A stretch of 64,000 nt of DNA from Blasia pusilla (lineage: Eukaryota; Marchantiophyta; Marchantiopsida; Blasiales): NCBI GenBank assembly GCA_050084515.1, contig CM114273.1, positions 7,812,001-7,876,000 of the forward strand. The letters are read 5' to 3'. How positions within the stretch are numbered: position 1 is the stretch's first letter; each line of letters opens with the position of its first letter. Below the pieces are notes generated by a model, which saw only the letters and a program-made list of their open reading frames with translations, was not told the DNA's origin and searched no databases. Positions 11,407-22,640 of the stretch are shown piece after piece. Both the position numbers and the translations under genes were made by a program.

Positions 11407-12584
11407 ACCTACGCTATGTACATCTAGGATACATCCATCGTCCTTAAGGAACCCTAATGAGAGGTGGCATCAAATATGCCATATGCCATCCTCTTGAACA
11501 CCCATCACACACTAGCATAGTGGCTGCACCACGGGCGGAACCATACAACATACACCACAAGCCTCCAAGAACTACTACTAAGCTCGGATCAGTTGTACCG
11601 TCAATGTTCGGAAGATGACATGACGCACAGTTACGCACATGGTCCTTCCAAACCATTCCATCACGTCTCTTCAATAAGAGAACATTGGATGGCAAAACCT
11701 CACGTACTCTCAAGATGGTGCGCCCTGCAGTCATATCCAACGTCGTGGGTGTCGTCTGCTGCAAGTAGACATAGTCTCCTTGATGAAACCTCCGGATATT
11801 AGGTCGATAACCACCTCCCTGAATAGTCGGATACCTCAACGTATCCCGATGTTGCGCAATTGCCAAGTTCTCAAACGCCATGGGCATCACTCTCTAAAAC
11901 AACTCAGCCCTCTGAGAACATGCTCGCATCCATACATCAGGGTTATCAAGGTTCAACACCTCACCAACATCTCGACAAATGGCCGTAGATATTTAAATCT
12001 GGCTCTCGGCCATAAAGTAACAAGTACGGTGGGGAAGACGCTAAGGATGCCTTTCTGCTGAATTTATATCCTATTTCCAACCACGGAAACTGAAGGTCCC
12101 AATCTTCTAGCTGACCTCTCTGCAAGCCATACTTGCATAGTCCTCTCTTCACCGTCTGCACAACCTGCTCCGCTAGTCCATCCGCCTCAAGATGATCTCG
12201 TGAAGTAGTGCGGTGGTCGATCAATGCCTGATCACACAAGGCTTGAAACTTCCCGCGGAACTCTGTGCCATGGTCTCTCAACACCTCAGCTGGTGCGCCG
12301 TAATGACTCAGCACTCAATCTAGGAAGGCATACGCTACTCCCTCACTCGCTTTGTCAAGCAATGCAACCAACTCTATCCACTTCAAGAAGTGCTCGACCA
12401 TCACCAACACATAACAAATATGGCGCTCGGTCAAAGGCAAAGGTCCTCCAAAATCCAAACTCCATCTACAACCTAAACCCATGATCAGAAGTGGATGCAA
12501 CTGTGGAGTCGGAGCATTAAACGATGCTCGGACTTGATCACACACCATGCATCTAGCAACAAAGTGCTGAACGTTAGTCTGCAT
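11407..12584 (-). pseudogene. gypsy integrase with degenerate PHD tail, copy A
   Basis: From the right: CMVCDQVRASF zinc-binding end, integrase core (first Asp in SLDFGGPLPLTE, second region LRDHGTEFRG, Glu in ADGLAEQVVQ), then the C-terminal extension and PHD-like tail down to about 11407. Compared with copy B, the second core motif reads LRDHG instead of LTDQG. A stop occurs after AYAFLD. In the tail one PHD cysteine is Tyr (HMAYL for HMTCL), and a TAA interrupts the segment before the last CxxC. It cannot encode a working integrase. Confidence 0.75.
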
Positions 12585-12758
12585 GCCTCGCTACCACTAT
12601 TGAATCTGGAGCAAGCTGTATGTCCACTTCACTCCAAAATGACCTAACTCCTCGTGGGCATGACGCACCAAATGTGCTCTCTGCAAAGGATAAGGCACTA
12701 CACGCACTCTACCATTCTCCCACACTCATAACACATGTGTCCCCTCCCATTGGAACCA

Positions 12759-14341
12759 TCAGGCTTGCTGTAGGATCCGATCCCGCTCTCTAGCATCCAC
12801 TATGCTCGCGACGCTGCCAGTACGTAGGTACTCCAAGACCACTTCATCGTCGTGAATGTCTCCGCCACCTGTCGTCTCCTCACCGGCCTCTGGATCTAAG
12901 GACTCTCCATCAGACCTCGCCATTGAAGTCTGAGCAATCTGGCTCTCCATAGCCAACAAGCCCAAATAGGCAGACGCATGCCATCTTGGCACCTACTCTT
13001 CATCACTCTCACCATGCCAACGAGCTCCACTTGCATCTCGTTGACTTGGACATGGGTTACAACTCAAACAATTTGCATCGTGGTTGAGCGTTCCAGGTCT
13101 ATGCACCACTTAGAAGTCATACTTGTGCAACAAAAGAGCCCACCTTGCAAGTTTCTCTGTAAGCTTGTCGGACTCCATCAACCACTTAAGTGGCTTATGA
13201 TCAATAATGATGGTAAAGGGATTGCCAAATAGATAACATCTAAAATGTGCGACAGCCCACACTACAGCCAAGCACTCACCCTCATATGAGCTATACATAG
13301 CCTTTGCAATGTTGTTCGAGCGACTAGCGTAAGCCACCACAAACTCTCTAGCATCATCGTCATGCTGGATGAGCACAACTCCAAGCCCCAACATGCTCCA
13401 ATCGCTATGCAACTGGAAAGGACGCCTCCTGATCGGTCTCCTCAATATGGGCGCGGACGTCAATCTATCCTTGAGCAGTTGAAATGCTCTCTCCTGCTCA
13501 TCCCCCGAGTGCCACTTCTCATTCACCTTGGTCAACAAGATCAGTAGCTTCGCAATCGAGCTGAAACCCTTGACGTACCGTCAATAGAAATTTGCCAATT
13601 CCATGAATCCACAAACTCGACTCACATCTGTAGGGCGTGGAATGCGTGAAATAGCCTCTACCTTCGTCGACTGCATATCAAGGCCACCTGAGTATATTGT
13701 ATGATCCAAGTACTCAATCTGGTCGTAGAAGAACTTGCACTTGCCAGGATGTAGCTTCAGCCCATGTAACTGCAATCGTCAAAATACCTTCTCTAGATGT
13801 CTCTCATGCTCCTCAACCGTGGCGCTAACGTCTACGATATCATAAATACAACACCTAGCAAAATCTAGACATGCCAAGATTATATCCATGACCCTCTAAA
13901 ACTCAACCGGGGTTTTCTTTAACCCAAATGGTAAGAACCGCCATTCGTATGAGCAATCCTTCCCGTGAGGATCGATGCTCCAAAATGCCGTCTTTTGCCT
14001 GTCCTCCAATCTGATAGGCAATTGATGGTATCCGGATCGAAGATCTAACAAACTGAAGACCTTTGCATGCCCAATAGCATCAAAGATCTCCTCAAGAGTG
14101 GGCATGGCATACCTATCGGACTTCATCTGCCGATTGATAGGTTGGTAATCTCCACACATCCCCCTATCCGTCTAGTTGCCATGCACACCCTTCTTGGCGG
14201 GCATGACATTGGCAGATGCATACTCTCCATGCGACATCTCCACTAGTCCTACGCCAACCAAGTCCTGGCTTCTACTCTAAATCAGAGCCCTTTCCATGTC
14301 ACTGTACCTCTAGGGTCGTCAAAAGTTCGACGTGTCACTCG
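12759..14341 (-). pseudogene. gypsy RT-RNase H, copy A
   Basis: Minus-strand RT-RNase H homologous to 31756-33488. The RT fingers/palm are recognisable at 13896-14159 (MCGDYQPIN, LLDLRSGYHQ, FLPFGLK). The catalytic YIDD box of copy B is damaged here (reads IYDIV near 13840). RT thumb/connection (GLKLHPGKCKFF) at 13581-13775 and RNase H (13110-13538, DWSMLGLGVVL, YEGECLAVVWA) follow, with stops between blocks. The 12759-12992 segment is the linker to integrase. Confidence 0.75.
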
Positions 14342-14522
14342 AAAACTCAATGCCGATCCCTAAACCCTTCAACGTACCCAAATCATGCATACTAAATGAA
14401 AAATAGCTCCTATAACTCCTAAGGAACTGGTGTATCCGGCGCCGTTTTTCCTCCTGTCAACTTAGGGCCTATATGTCGCTCCCAAGTCTCCATCGTGACT
14501 ATGGTAGGACTCTCTGGTGCGA

Positions 14523-14655
14523 GTGTTGGTGGATTCTATATTGGATCCGGGCTGTCGATCACCGACTGTGAGGCACGATGATCAACCGCTGTTGATTGTG
14601 GTCAACAGGATTGGCATGCCACGGGCAGCCTTTCCCACATTGGTGAGTCTACTCT
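14523..14655 (+). other. Inverted segment within copy A
   Basis: This stretch matches copy B 34035-34170, but in the opposite orientation relative to the rest of the element: VDSILDP, DDQP and AFPT are read on the plus strand here and on the minus strand in copy B. The adjacent 33535-34035 equivalent of copy B is absent from copy A. The junction at about 14645-14655 has a short inverted match (GAGAGTAGACTC). Confidence 0.75.
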
Positions 14656-15547
14656 CGAATACGTCTCTCGCAAAACCACATGAGACACCAAGTTGGTCCA
14701 CCAAAGACGCGGGCGGTGTGCTCTAGACCCTACACTTGCCGCATCCAAAAACACTGCAGGACCAATCCATGCGCGCACCTGATGTGCACTCGTCACCACG
14801 CGGGACCTCGAATCGCCCAAAATTGGCACATTCTCCAGAATGTATGCAGGAGAACGAGACTGATGCTCCTGCAAGTGTCGCAAAATCCGCATCATCTCCC
14901 GAAAAAAACCTAGACTGAGTGTCATCTAACCCGTTACCTCGTCCAACACGTGATTGGACTTGACATGGCCAACCAACAATGACCAAATCTATGGCACCTA
15001 CCCGCTCCAAGTCTTGCGCCCCCAACAATGAAATATTCCTCAGTAGGGAACTCTAGTATCCCTGGACAGCAGACACAGACAACAAGTCGAGAAAATGGAG
15101 GCGTAATTGTGCCACATGGTGAAGTAAAGTGCGCCTCGCAGCATCATCAATCTCCACATACATGTACTATTGCACCCGTACTCTTGCTTGCAAAACAATA
15201 GCTAACCCAGTGTTGATCCCTCCAAAGAGGGATCAACACTTTGGACCTCCAAAGAGATCCAACACCCAAATACCCTCCTCGGGTATGCACCACACAATCC
15301 GGGTGGTGTCCAAAGGGGTCATAGCACCACTCCTGCCTACTTGGGGTTCCTCTGACCCGTCACACTCTCGTGCAAACGTCTCGCTCCACGCGGTCAGCAC
15401 ATGCTTAGTGGCTAAACGTCGGTGCTCCTCAGTCGAGCCCCAAAGCGGCACCTCTGCTCCACGGATTGATGCGGCTACTATAACACTCCTCTCCATAAAA
15501 ATGTCAAGTACGGGAGTATCCTTTGCATGGACATGTCCCTCATTCAA
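14602..15547 (-). pseudogene. DNMT3-like C5 cytosine methyltransferase domain, copy A
   Basis: Domain carried between protease and RT. From the right: a conserved leader ending in VLDLFGG (motif I, AdoMet binding, about 15240-15265), then a frame-broken stretch, IDLVIVGWPCQ (motif IV with the catalytic Cys, about 14965), GNGLDDTQSRFF, AYILENVP (motif VI, about 14830) and DAASVGSRAHRPRLWWTNL (motif VIII region, about 14710). The spacing and the AHRxRLWW motif resemble DNMT3/DRM enzymes more than DNMT1/CMT. Frameshifts separate motif I, IV and VI. The end is joined to the inverted segment at 14523-14655. Confidence 0.75.
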
Positions 15548-15700
15548 ATTACTGGGCTAAGTGATGGCACTGCTAAATGCTGCTAAGGTCGCCATCTCTC
15601 CTGGCCGTCGCTCGATCACTGCACTTATGAATCAAATGGGTAATAAGCTAAGGCGCCCATTACCTTATTGCCATCTTGGTCTGTAGGATGCTGACTCCTC

Positions 15701-16210
15701 CTAGTGATCCAGGGAAAATCCCATCGGGTATAACACTTCTCCATCAACCAAGACGTCATAGGACTCTACATCAGTCACTATCGCCTTGGCTCGCACCACG
15801 GACTCATCTATAGGATGTCGCAGGCGAATCCTCACCACAATCTCTTGTCGAGTAATATACTGTGTGGTACTTGCTCCACCCAAGGATGTCTGTATCCGGA
15901 ATGGACAACGCTCCACATTGGCTCTCATCAAGCCTAATCCTCTGAATAACGCTTTCCCCAACATCAGGGGTTGTGTTCCTAAATCAAACAAGACACCCTG
16001 CAGACTAAAAGCTCTACCTCTGGGACTCATCAACTGGAAGAACTCTCCCCGATTATCCAGCAACACAACACTAGGAGAAGCCATGGCACGCTCTATCGCA
16101 GGTCTAGCGGGCATCTCCGCCATCCTAGCAGCCGCAGCCTGCCATGAATATGACGTGGACGGCTTGAGCATCAGCTCCAAGGGCAGGTCCATCACCTCCT
16201 CTGCAATCAC
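15701..16210 (-). pseudogene. gypsy aspartic protease region, copy A
   Basis: Open 169-codon stretch with a retropepsin-like active-site segment: LFDLGTQPLMLGKALFRGLGL (D-L-G in place of the usual D-T/S-G) preceded by the FQLMSPRG region, then the SYDVLVDGEVLYPMGF flap/C-terminal motif. It would cut Gag-Pol. It lies upstream of the methyltransferase in element order. This is the best preserved block of copy A, but it is isolated by stops on both sides. Confidence 0.65.
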
Positions 16211-16213
16211 CTC

Positions 16214-16704
16214 TTAACCTGATGTAGGAACTCCAACTCCATGCTCACATAGCGTAGCGGCCAGCCGGAACACCTCGGCAGGCGTACCTCCCAATGTCAT
16301 AACATCGAAAGCAAAAAATAGCGTAGCACGGTGCACCATCGTGGCCGCCCCCAACATCGTACTCGACACATGCTCCTCCTGAGCATCAATAATAGGAGTC
16401 GTCGCACTCATTTCTCCTATTGCCCTCCGTTCCTGCACACCAATAACATCACCAACTCTCCGGGAACTCTGATCAGAACCCATTGATAGGGTCCTCATCA
16501 CCTCGGATTACATGAAAGACTTAGGAAGCATGGTCTGTTTCCTAGCTTCCCCTCACTGTGGATCCAACTCATCGATTGCTCCACGCGTCACAATTGCGGC
16601 GGCCTCCATCTAGGCAACCCCGCACATCCAACCAGGATCCTCCATATCTCTGGCTGCTCCATATAATGTCGATGCCACGGATCCGGCATTGGGTAATCTC
16701 AATT
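16214..16704 (-). pseudogene. gypsy gag C-terminal fragment, copy A
   Basis: Matches the C-terminal part of copy B gag (36183-36670), with the shared segments YGAARDxEDPxWM, VGDVxGVQxRRA and VSSTxLGAAT. The zinc knuckle and N-terminal part are missing because similarity ends at about 16704. Confidence 0.65.
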
Positions 16705-17017
16705 GTAGAAAACTGCTAAAGAAGCATAACTGGTGGGAAACGGCTCTCACACTCACACACCACCATGGAGAACAAATTTTGCAATGAGAGAATGAGTGGA
16801 GGCTCGTCCCCTTCTCAATTATATAGGGTATGTACAAGTAACCCTTACCTTAACCATAGTTTCAAGTTAGACTAATTATGATTAACAAACCCTAGTTAAG
16901 AGAATCGTGCTTAACTGACTAACCAAGATTAAGCTTTCCTACTTCGTGTGAGTACCAAGTGTAGCAGTTTAGGTGTCTCATGAGCTTGACTGTAACTCAA
17001 TCTTCAATACTTCCCCC
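16705..17017. other. No gene seen
   Basis: Foreign to copy B. It includes a TATATAGGG-containing stretch (about 16815-16840), reminiscent of an LTR or promoter of another element, but no partner was found in the window. Confidence 0.3.
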
Positions 17018-17020
17018 TTA

Positions 17021-17427
17021 GGGCCCGATTCCATGGGCCAAGGTTTTTCAGCAACCCTAGGAGTTACGACGCATCAGAGAAATCCGACGGTGTCTATTAT
17101 TTTGAAACGGTTGGAGTCTCTAGCTTTCAGTCGGCGTCCTTGGTTTTTGGCGGGGTCCTTGAAATTCTTGCGACCATAAATTCTGGATGCAAGAATTCAT
17201 GCGTTGTCCTAGCGGCATTCGATACCTTCCAGCACTGGTTCTAATTTAAAAAAAATTGGCCCAAACCTGTTCTTGGGTTTCTTTTCCGTAGGGCGATTCT
17301 TTGGTTATTGAGTTACGTGCCAACAACTAACGCAAAGCCGTAGGTTGTGGCTTAGTGCGTCGGTTGCCTTTTGTCGGATCTTGGGGTCGCACGTGATCCC
17401 AAGCCCATGGCCCATGGAATCGGGCCC
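17021..17427. mobile_element. PIF/Harbinger-like MITE
   Basis: A 407-bp non-coding element with perfect 20-bp terminal inverted repeats GGGCCCGATTCCATGGGCCA, flanked by a TTA duplication (17018-17020 and 17428-17430). The 3-bp TWA-type target and GGGCC-starting ends are typical of the PIF/Harbinger superfamily. No transposase frame lies inside. Confidence 0.85.
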
Positions 17428-17430
17428 TTA

Positions 17431-20100
17431 CTAGTACTTCTGGGGATCCCCGCCCTTTCCCAACCTTTGGAGAAGAGACATCCTCTTTTTGGCCCTCAAC
17501 GTAACTCAACTTCATGTACAGTTGTTCTTGGCTAGTTTCTCAATCTTTGTTTATGCGTTTGCTGAGATCTTTGGTGCATTAAAACCAAATTCACATAAGC
17601 TTTCCAACACTACCGTATTTTTCCCAAACACATCTCAAGACTAAGAGTTAGGGTCTAAAATACAGTCAAAACTCCAAACACTAGTCACGTTCCAAATTGG
17701 GTTCTCACCTCTTTGGCAACCAACCTTCTAGAATCAACTCGTCTCAAGTCTTGGTTCACTTTTGGTCTAGGTTTCCTAGTCGCGACCATAAATGCATGAA
17801 AAGCTCAACCTCGTTCGTGTCTCATCTCTCTTGTTAAATTCTCCCTCCCTACTTGCTCATTACTTGGAATATGGATTTGGACGATTTTTTTTAAACTTTA
17901 TTTTAGGCTATGAACTAGTACATATTTTGGGACGCACCTTAGGACAATTGCTTCGCTACTGTGTGAGTAAGGAAGATAGATCAAGGCTTAAGGATAAAGT
18001 TCCTTAGGGGGACAAATATGTCCCTTATGTGACTCCACATTTCTTGGATTCTATCTCGCTTTACAGATAACAAACTAGGTATTGACCTAAGTCTTCCACT
18101 TGTAAGTCTCAAAGTGAGAGTCTCTCTTTGCAAGTCTACCAACAAGGGATAGATGAGAGATTTTATAACAATAAGGCCAATGGGAAAATATAATAGCTTG
18201 CTAGGGCCCATTGGCTTAGAAAGTTCAATAATATTAGGAAATTTTGGAAATCATGGGTTAATTTTTGTCTGGTTACAAGATCCTTATGGAAAAATTTTTG
18301 CCACAAGGATCTCGTAAAGTAAATACAAGCAAATCCATAACTATGTCCCTTCAAAAAAAATCTTTCTTCCCCAATTCTACATCTATGGAATGAGATACCC
18401 TAATGAAGGGTGTCAAATATCCTCATATCAAGTTTGGGCCTTGGAGGCTATACATCCTTGGAAACCTTGCATCCCTTTCGCATTTACGTCGTTTGGCAAA
18501 ATACTCAATCCGAATGGCCCTAAAAAATGTAGGCATAATGCAATTATATTAAAAAATTGATCTTGCAATGTGCAATACATATTTTATTCCCATCGGATTA
18601 GTATAGTGCATTCAATTTTATATCCAAAATGATAAATAATGTCTAGAAGATATTATTGTATTCTTCTCCTCTGTAATGCACGGTCTTTCCGTTTGTATTG
18701 AAGGCTACTATGCTTTCCGATGCCTAGTAGTGTCTCCCCGGGTTGGTTTGTATTGAAGACTACTATACTATTCTGCTGCTCCTCCTTATGTCTTGTGTAC
18801 ACTATTGTATTCTTCTCCTCTCTAGTGTCTCCTCCTACATTATAGACTAGACACTACATCACAAACTCCTATATTCTATGATGTCTAAGGAGTGTCTCCC
18901 TCTACATAATGGCTCCCAAGTTTGGTTTGTATTGAAGACTACTATAATATTGTATTTTTCTCCTCTGTACTTTGGATATTATGGATGTTTTGTAAAGGAC
19001 ATTTTTAACACCCTTTTACAAAAATTTGTAAAATTTTCAACATGATGGGTCTCTTTTCTATTAATATCCTCTCACTCGTTTATGTTTGCATTGAATACAA
19101 TTTCCGATGCCTACGGCCCTTCTTGTTTTGTGGGTTTCTTTTCTATGCATTTATATTTACGATCCCAACTTAAAGTTCTTAATTCGCACAAAATATGATG
19201 TTATATTTTGTGCGACTGCACAAAATATAACATCATATTTTGTGCAGTCGAGCGAACGTGGACAAATAGTGTTGGATGAAAAATCTCTAGGCTTAGGCTT
19301 TTCCCTCACTTGTGCATGTTGTGCGGGTTCGTATTGAATTGTCTTTGTAATGATGTTAGACTTGATGTATATAATCCTCCCTTGAATATTCCCGTACATG
19401 TAATGATGAATGTTTTGTTGTTTCGTGCCCGTATGTTACCTTTGTATGTTATAGAATGTAAGTTGATAATTACCGTTTGACAAAATGCTCAACCCGAATG
19501 GCCTTCAAAGGATGGAAGCATTAATGTCATAATGCTTATATGTTAAAAAAGTTGATCTAGCGATCCAAATTACATATTTGGTTCCAATCAGATTAGTAAA
19601 ATATGTTCACCGCACTAGTATAGTACATTCAACTATATATCCAAAGTCTGTTTTAGCAAGTATCATAAATAATGTCTCGGCACCTATTGAATTCTTCTCA
19701 TCTATAGTGTAGTGTCTTTCGGGTTTGTATTGAAGACTATTATATTCCTACGTATACTCTGCGATGCCTATGGCCACCAAATTAGTGTTAATAATAACGC
19801 CATCTACAATTTTTTTGGTTTTTTAAACATTCAAAAAAAAGCCTCTTGTCTATTCTTCTCCGTTGTAATGTCTCCCCTTTGCATTGAAGATTATAAACTC
19901 CCATAATATAGACCCTTCTATTTTTTACATTGCAGGTTTCTCTTACATATGTAAACTCGTGTAATTTATTTTATATAATTTCGTTCTTTTATCATTGTTT
20001 CAATAATAATAATACCCCCCTTTTGGGCCGCCACACTAGTTAGTTTTGCTAACCCTAAACTACCGGCCTCCCTGGAAGTAGGTTAAATCCATCTTGAATG
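17431..20100. other. Gene-free DNA with dispersed short repeats
   Basis: No gene recognised. Phrases such as TTTGTATTGAAGACTACTAT recur near 18700, 18750, 18930 and 19720, as does TTCTTCTCCTCTGTA, which suggests a decayed tandem array. One perfect hairpin is listed separately. Confidence 0.4.
19186..19245. repeat. Perfect 28-bp palindrome with 4-nt loop
   Basis: Left arm 19186-19213, loop GACT, right arm 19218-19245; the arms are exact reverse complements. Each arm is itself nearly palindromic (GCACAAAATAT...ATATTTTGTGC), so cruciform and alternative foldings are possible. Confidence 0.95.
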
Positions 20101-20122
20101 GAAGATGGTAATCGGCATCTAC

Positions 20123-20392
20123 CTATGGGTACTCGACATTGGTTACATCAAAACAAACTAGATGCCAGCGTTGATAGACGGAATCTACGGAGGGCCATCC
20201 ATCCATGAGTAGACGGAATAGGAATGGGATGTAATTGTTTCCTCGTATCCGGACTCTACTTTGGATACAGTAGCCTACTGACTCTATCCGGAGGAGAGTC
20301 TCCTCGCGCCTTCTTAAACTGCCGGCGACCTCTTCACCCGGGTACCTACCCCTAGTGCTGTAGATGTAGTCGCTGTCGTTTCCATGCGCCAT
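20123..20392 (-). CDS. Hypothetical small protein (uncertain)
   Basis: 89-codon ATG-initiated frame in low-copy-looking DNA. It is rich in charged residues (GRYPGEEVAGSLRRREETLLRIES) with a hydrophobic patch IPFLFRLL. I recognise no family. It could be an exon of a larger minus-strand gene together with sequence at 20554-21111, which has an open but ATG-less 185-codon frame containing intron-like GTAAAC and CCCAG signals. Treat as a weak prediction. Confidence 0.2.
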   Translation of the reverse strand: MAHGNDSDYIYSTRGRYPGEEVAGSLRRREETLLRIESVGYCIQSRVRIRGNNYIPFLFRLLMDGWPSVDSVYQRWHLVCFDVTNVEYP

Positions 20393-20553
20393 CGCAGTAA
20401 ACCTAACCTAAGGCGCAAGCTTGGTTTTTTGTTAGTGCGCTCGGATGCTGCATGAACCAATTTGACTGACTAACGCCGGTTTGCGTTACTGTACGAGCGA
20501 ACGAGCAACCTGTCTTTTAGTAGTGACTCCCTTCTCTCGAGTGTACGGTGCCA

Positions 20554-22560
20554 TCAGCACTCAGACCGGAAGAATTCGGCGTGTATGATCTGCCTGTGCA
20601 AGAGCTCAAGAATTGCTCCGGTTCTTCCTTCCTTTTGTCGAAACGCTTTTTGATAATGATTCACTATTGGGGACTCTTGTCTTCGCCGAGGTAACGAATA
20701 TCGAGCCTTCTTGGTTAAGGCCGTCGGCACTCTTCGAAGTTCGTGAGGGGGAAAATCGGTGTAATTCTTGAGCTCTCCTGCAGGCACATCGGAGATATGT
20801 ACTCTCGAGGGCCTAACACAAACCTTCAAAATCCTGATTTGATTTGACCCCTGAGTTCTCGTGTTGCGCGTCGCAGGACTGTTTGTGTTGTTCTGATTGA
20901 GGAACAGTCCTGGGCAAGTTTGTGTTGGGCAGGTAAACACAAAACTTCGAAGATCGTCATACAGACCGATACGGAGTAATCCACTGCGGATATTGTGCAA
21001 AGCACACTTCAACCTGCGTGCTACAAACCAATGCCGGGCAATATATTGCGAGTATCGTGGACTGGAGAGAGCAGATCGAAAAGCCTGGAAAGGCAGGTGG
21101 TTAGTAGCCACGGATAGAACCTAGCGGACACAGGAGATATTGTGGACAATGTTAGCTACAGGACCGGAGAAACCTGGAAAAAACAGATATGTTGGTTAAT
21201 CAGATCTTTTGGATGAATCAGTCTGTCGGCTGTACACCACGATGAAATCCAAACAGCAAGCAGGTTTCAAGATCTCTTATTCCTGTTCAACAACAGTGCA
21301 GCTCCGTACCAATTTCCAACGATCGACTCATACCGAGGACGGTGACAATATTTTCCCAGTAACAACGGGCTCCGTACCGATTTCCAGGGCTCACTCACCC
21401 CATGGACAGCGACGTTATTATCCAAGTCACTGCGCGTGGAGAGCAGGATGCAATGCTATTAGCTCAGTGGATGCAACCCGCGTCAAGTGGCACGTGCCTG
21501 GCTCGCTTGCCGCAGCACCCCACCTCTTTCGTGCATCTGGTTGCTGCAGCTGGGTCTTCCCAGAAGCCGTAATCTGGCTCCGCGACAGAGCGACCAAACC
21601 TCGTCGTGCGTGCGTTTGATGGATTTCACGGTTCACCCACTACCGTATGTCAAGTCAACTTCACCAATATGTTTCTTTGCGGATGCATTTCAGCTTTTTT
21701 CTGCCTCATGCATACAGATAGGCAACAACAGAGCGTAGCAGAGTGTGGAGTAACAGGTGTTCATTTCGGCATCCGATTGCTGTTATGTGAACAGGAGGCA
21801 AACTTAACATCGACCAATCACGAATTTGACTGTCGTCGCTTTCACACCGCTCAAGCCACGAACATATCATGTGATTCCTTTCGGCTGGACTCGTTCCGCC
21901 GGTCATTGTTTACGCCGCTCACGTCGTTCGACTGGTCATGTACTCTGTTCTCCGGACCCTTCGCTGCCAGCATCCCTGAATGGAGGGCGTCCATTGCTCC
22001 TCATCTTCGCCGGGGGTTCTATCGGGGAAGGAAGGAGAGAAAACGGAATGTTTCAGCGTATGTGAATCCAAACGGCTACCTCACATTGGTCCTTGCTTCC
22101 AGGCAAAAACCAATGGACTGTTATGCATATTCGAATTGAAATTTGTTTCCGATGCATTCGATCGTGGATTCTTTCCAGTTTCCACCATGTTCTATCGTTG
22201 AAAGAATCCAGCTATCTAAACCAGACCAAGATCAATAATCCAGGTTGAAACTCTCTCCTTCAACAACAAAAGTTTCATTACAAACTCTTCTTATTAAACT
22301 TTTATTAAACTATTGTTGATAAACTTTGATGTTTGTCCGGGAAGATTCCATCACCATCGTCAATTGGAATCTTGTTTTCCCTATTCCGGGTAAACTTTTA
22401 TCTTTTTCCTGTGAAACTCTGCTAACCCTTGTCCAAGCATTTTTTTTCAGTAAGGAAAAAAAAATGTTTGGAACACTTCATGAGCTGAAAAAGAAATACA
22501 AACCATCCCAAGGCATTGTCTAGACTTCCTGTTCGTGGCCTGAACAACGAATCATGGCTG
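20554..22560. other. Low-copy DNA, no gene assigned
   Basis: Composition differs from the retroelements, and several long frames occur on both strands (20554-21111 minus, 21606-22139 plus). None shows a recognisable motif, and the overlapping frames contradict each other. The region probably contains untranslated or regulatory sequence near the gene at 22641-23999. Confidence 0.25.
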
Positions 22561-22640
22561 TGAATAGGGACGGATCGGCGTTATACATTACAATGCACCG
22601 GGAAACACCTCCCGGTAAATAACAATCTTAATCCAAGAGC

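Larger units (their letters stand above)
10474..16704 (-). mobile_element. Ty3/gypsy DNMT-bearing element, copy A (3' part)
   Basis: Minus-strand element inserted into the Helitron helicase (left junction at 10474, TGTCGTGCGCATAC). From the left: repeat B2 (10474-10600), A2 (10601-11102), B1 (11105-11232), then integrase with degenerate PHD tail, RNase H, RT, methyltransferase, protease and the C-terminal part of gag. Similarity to copy B stops at about 16704, so the 5' end is missing and no target-site duplication can be tested. It carries many stops, a deletion and a local inversion near 14523-14655. Confidence 0.85.

Noticed and set aside
21606-22139. 177-codon plus-strand frame as a gene
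   Set aside because: No family motif, low-complexity composition and competing frames on the other strand.
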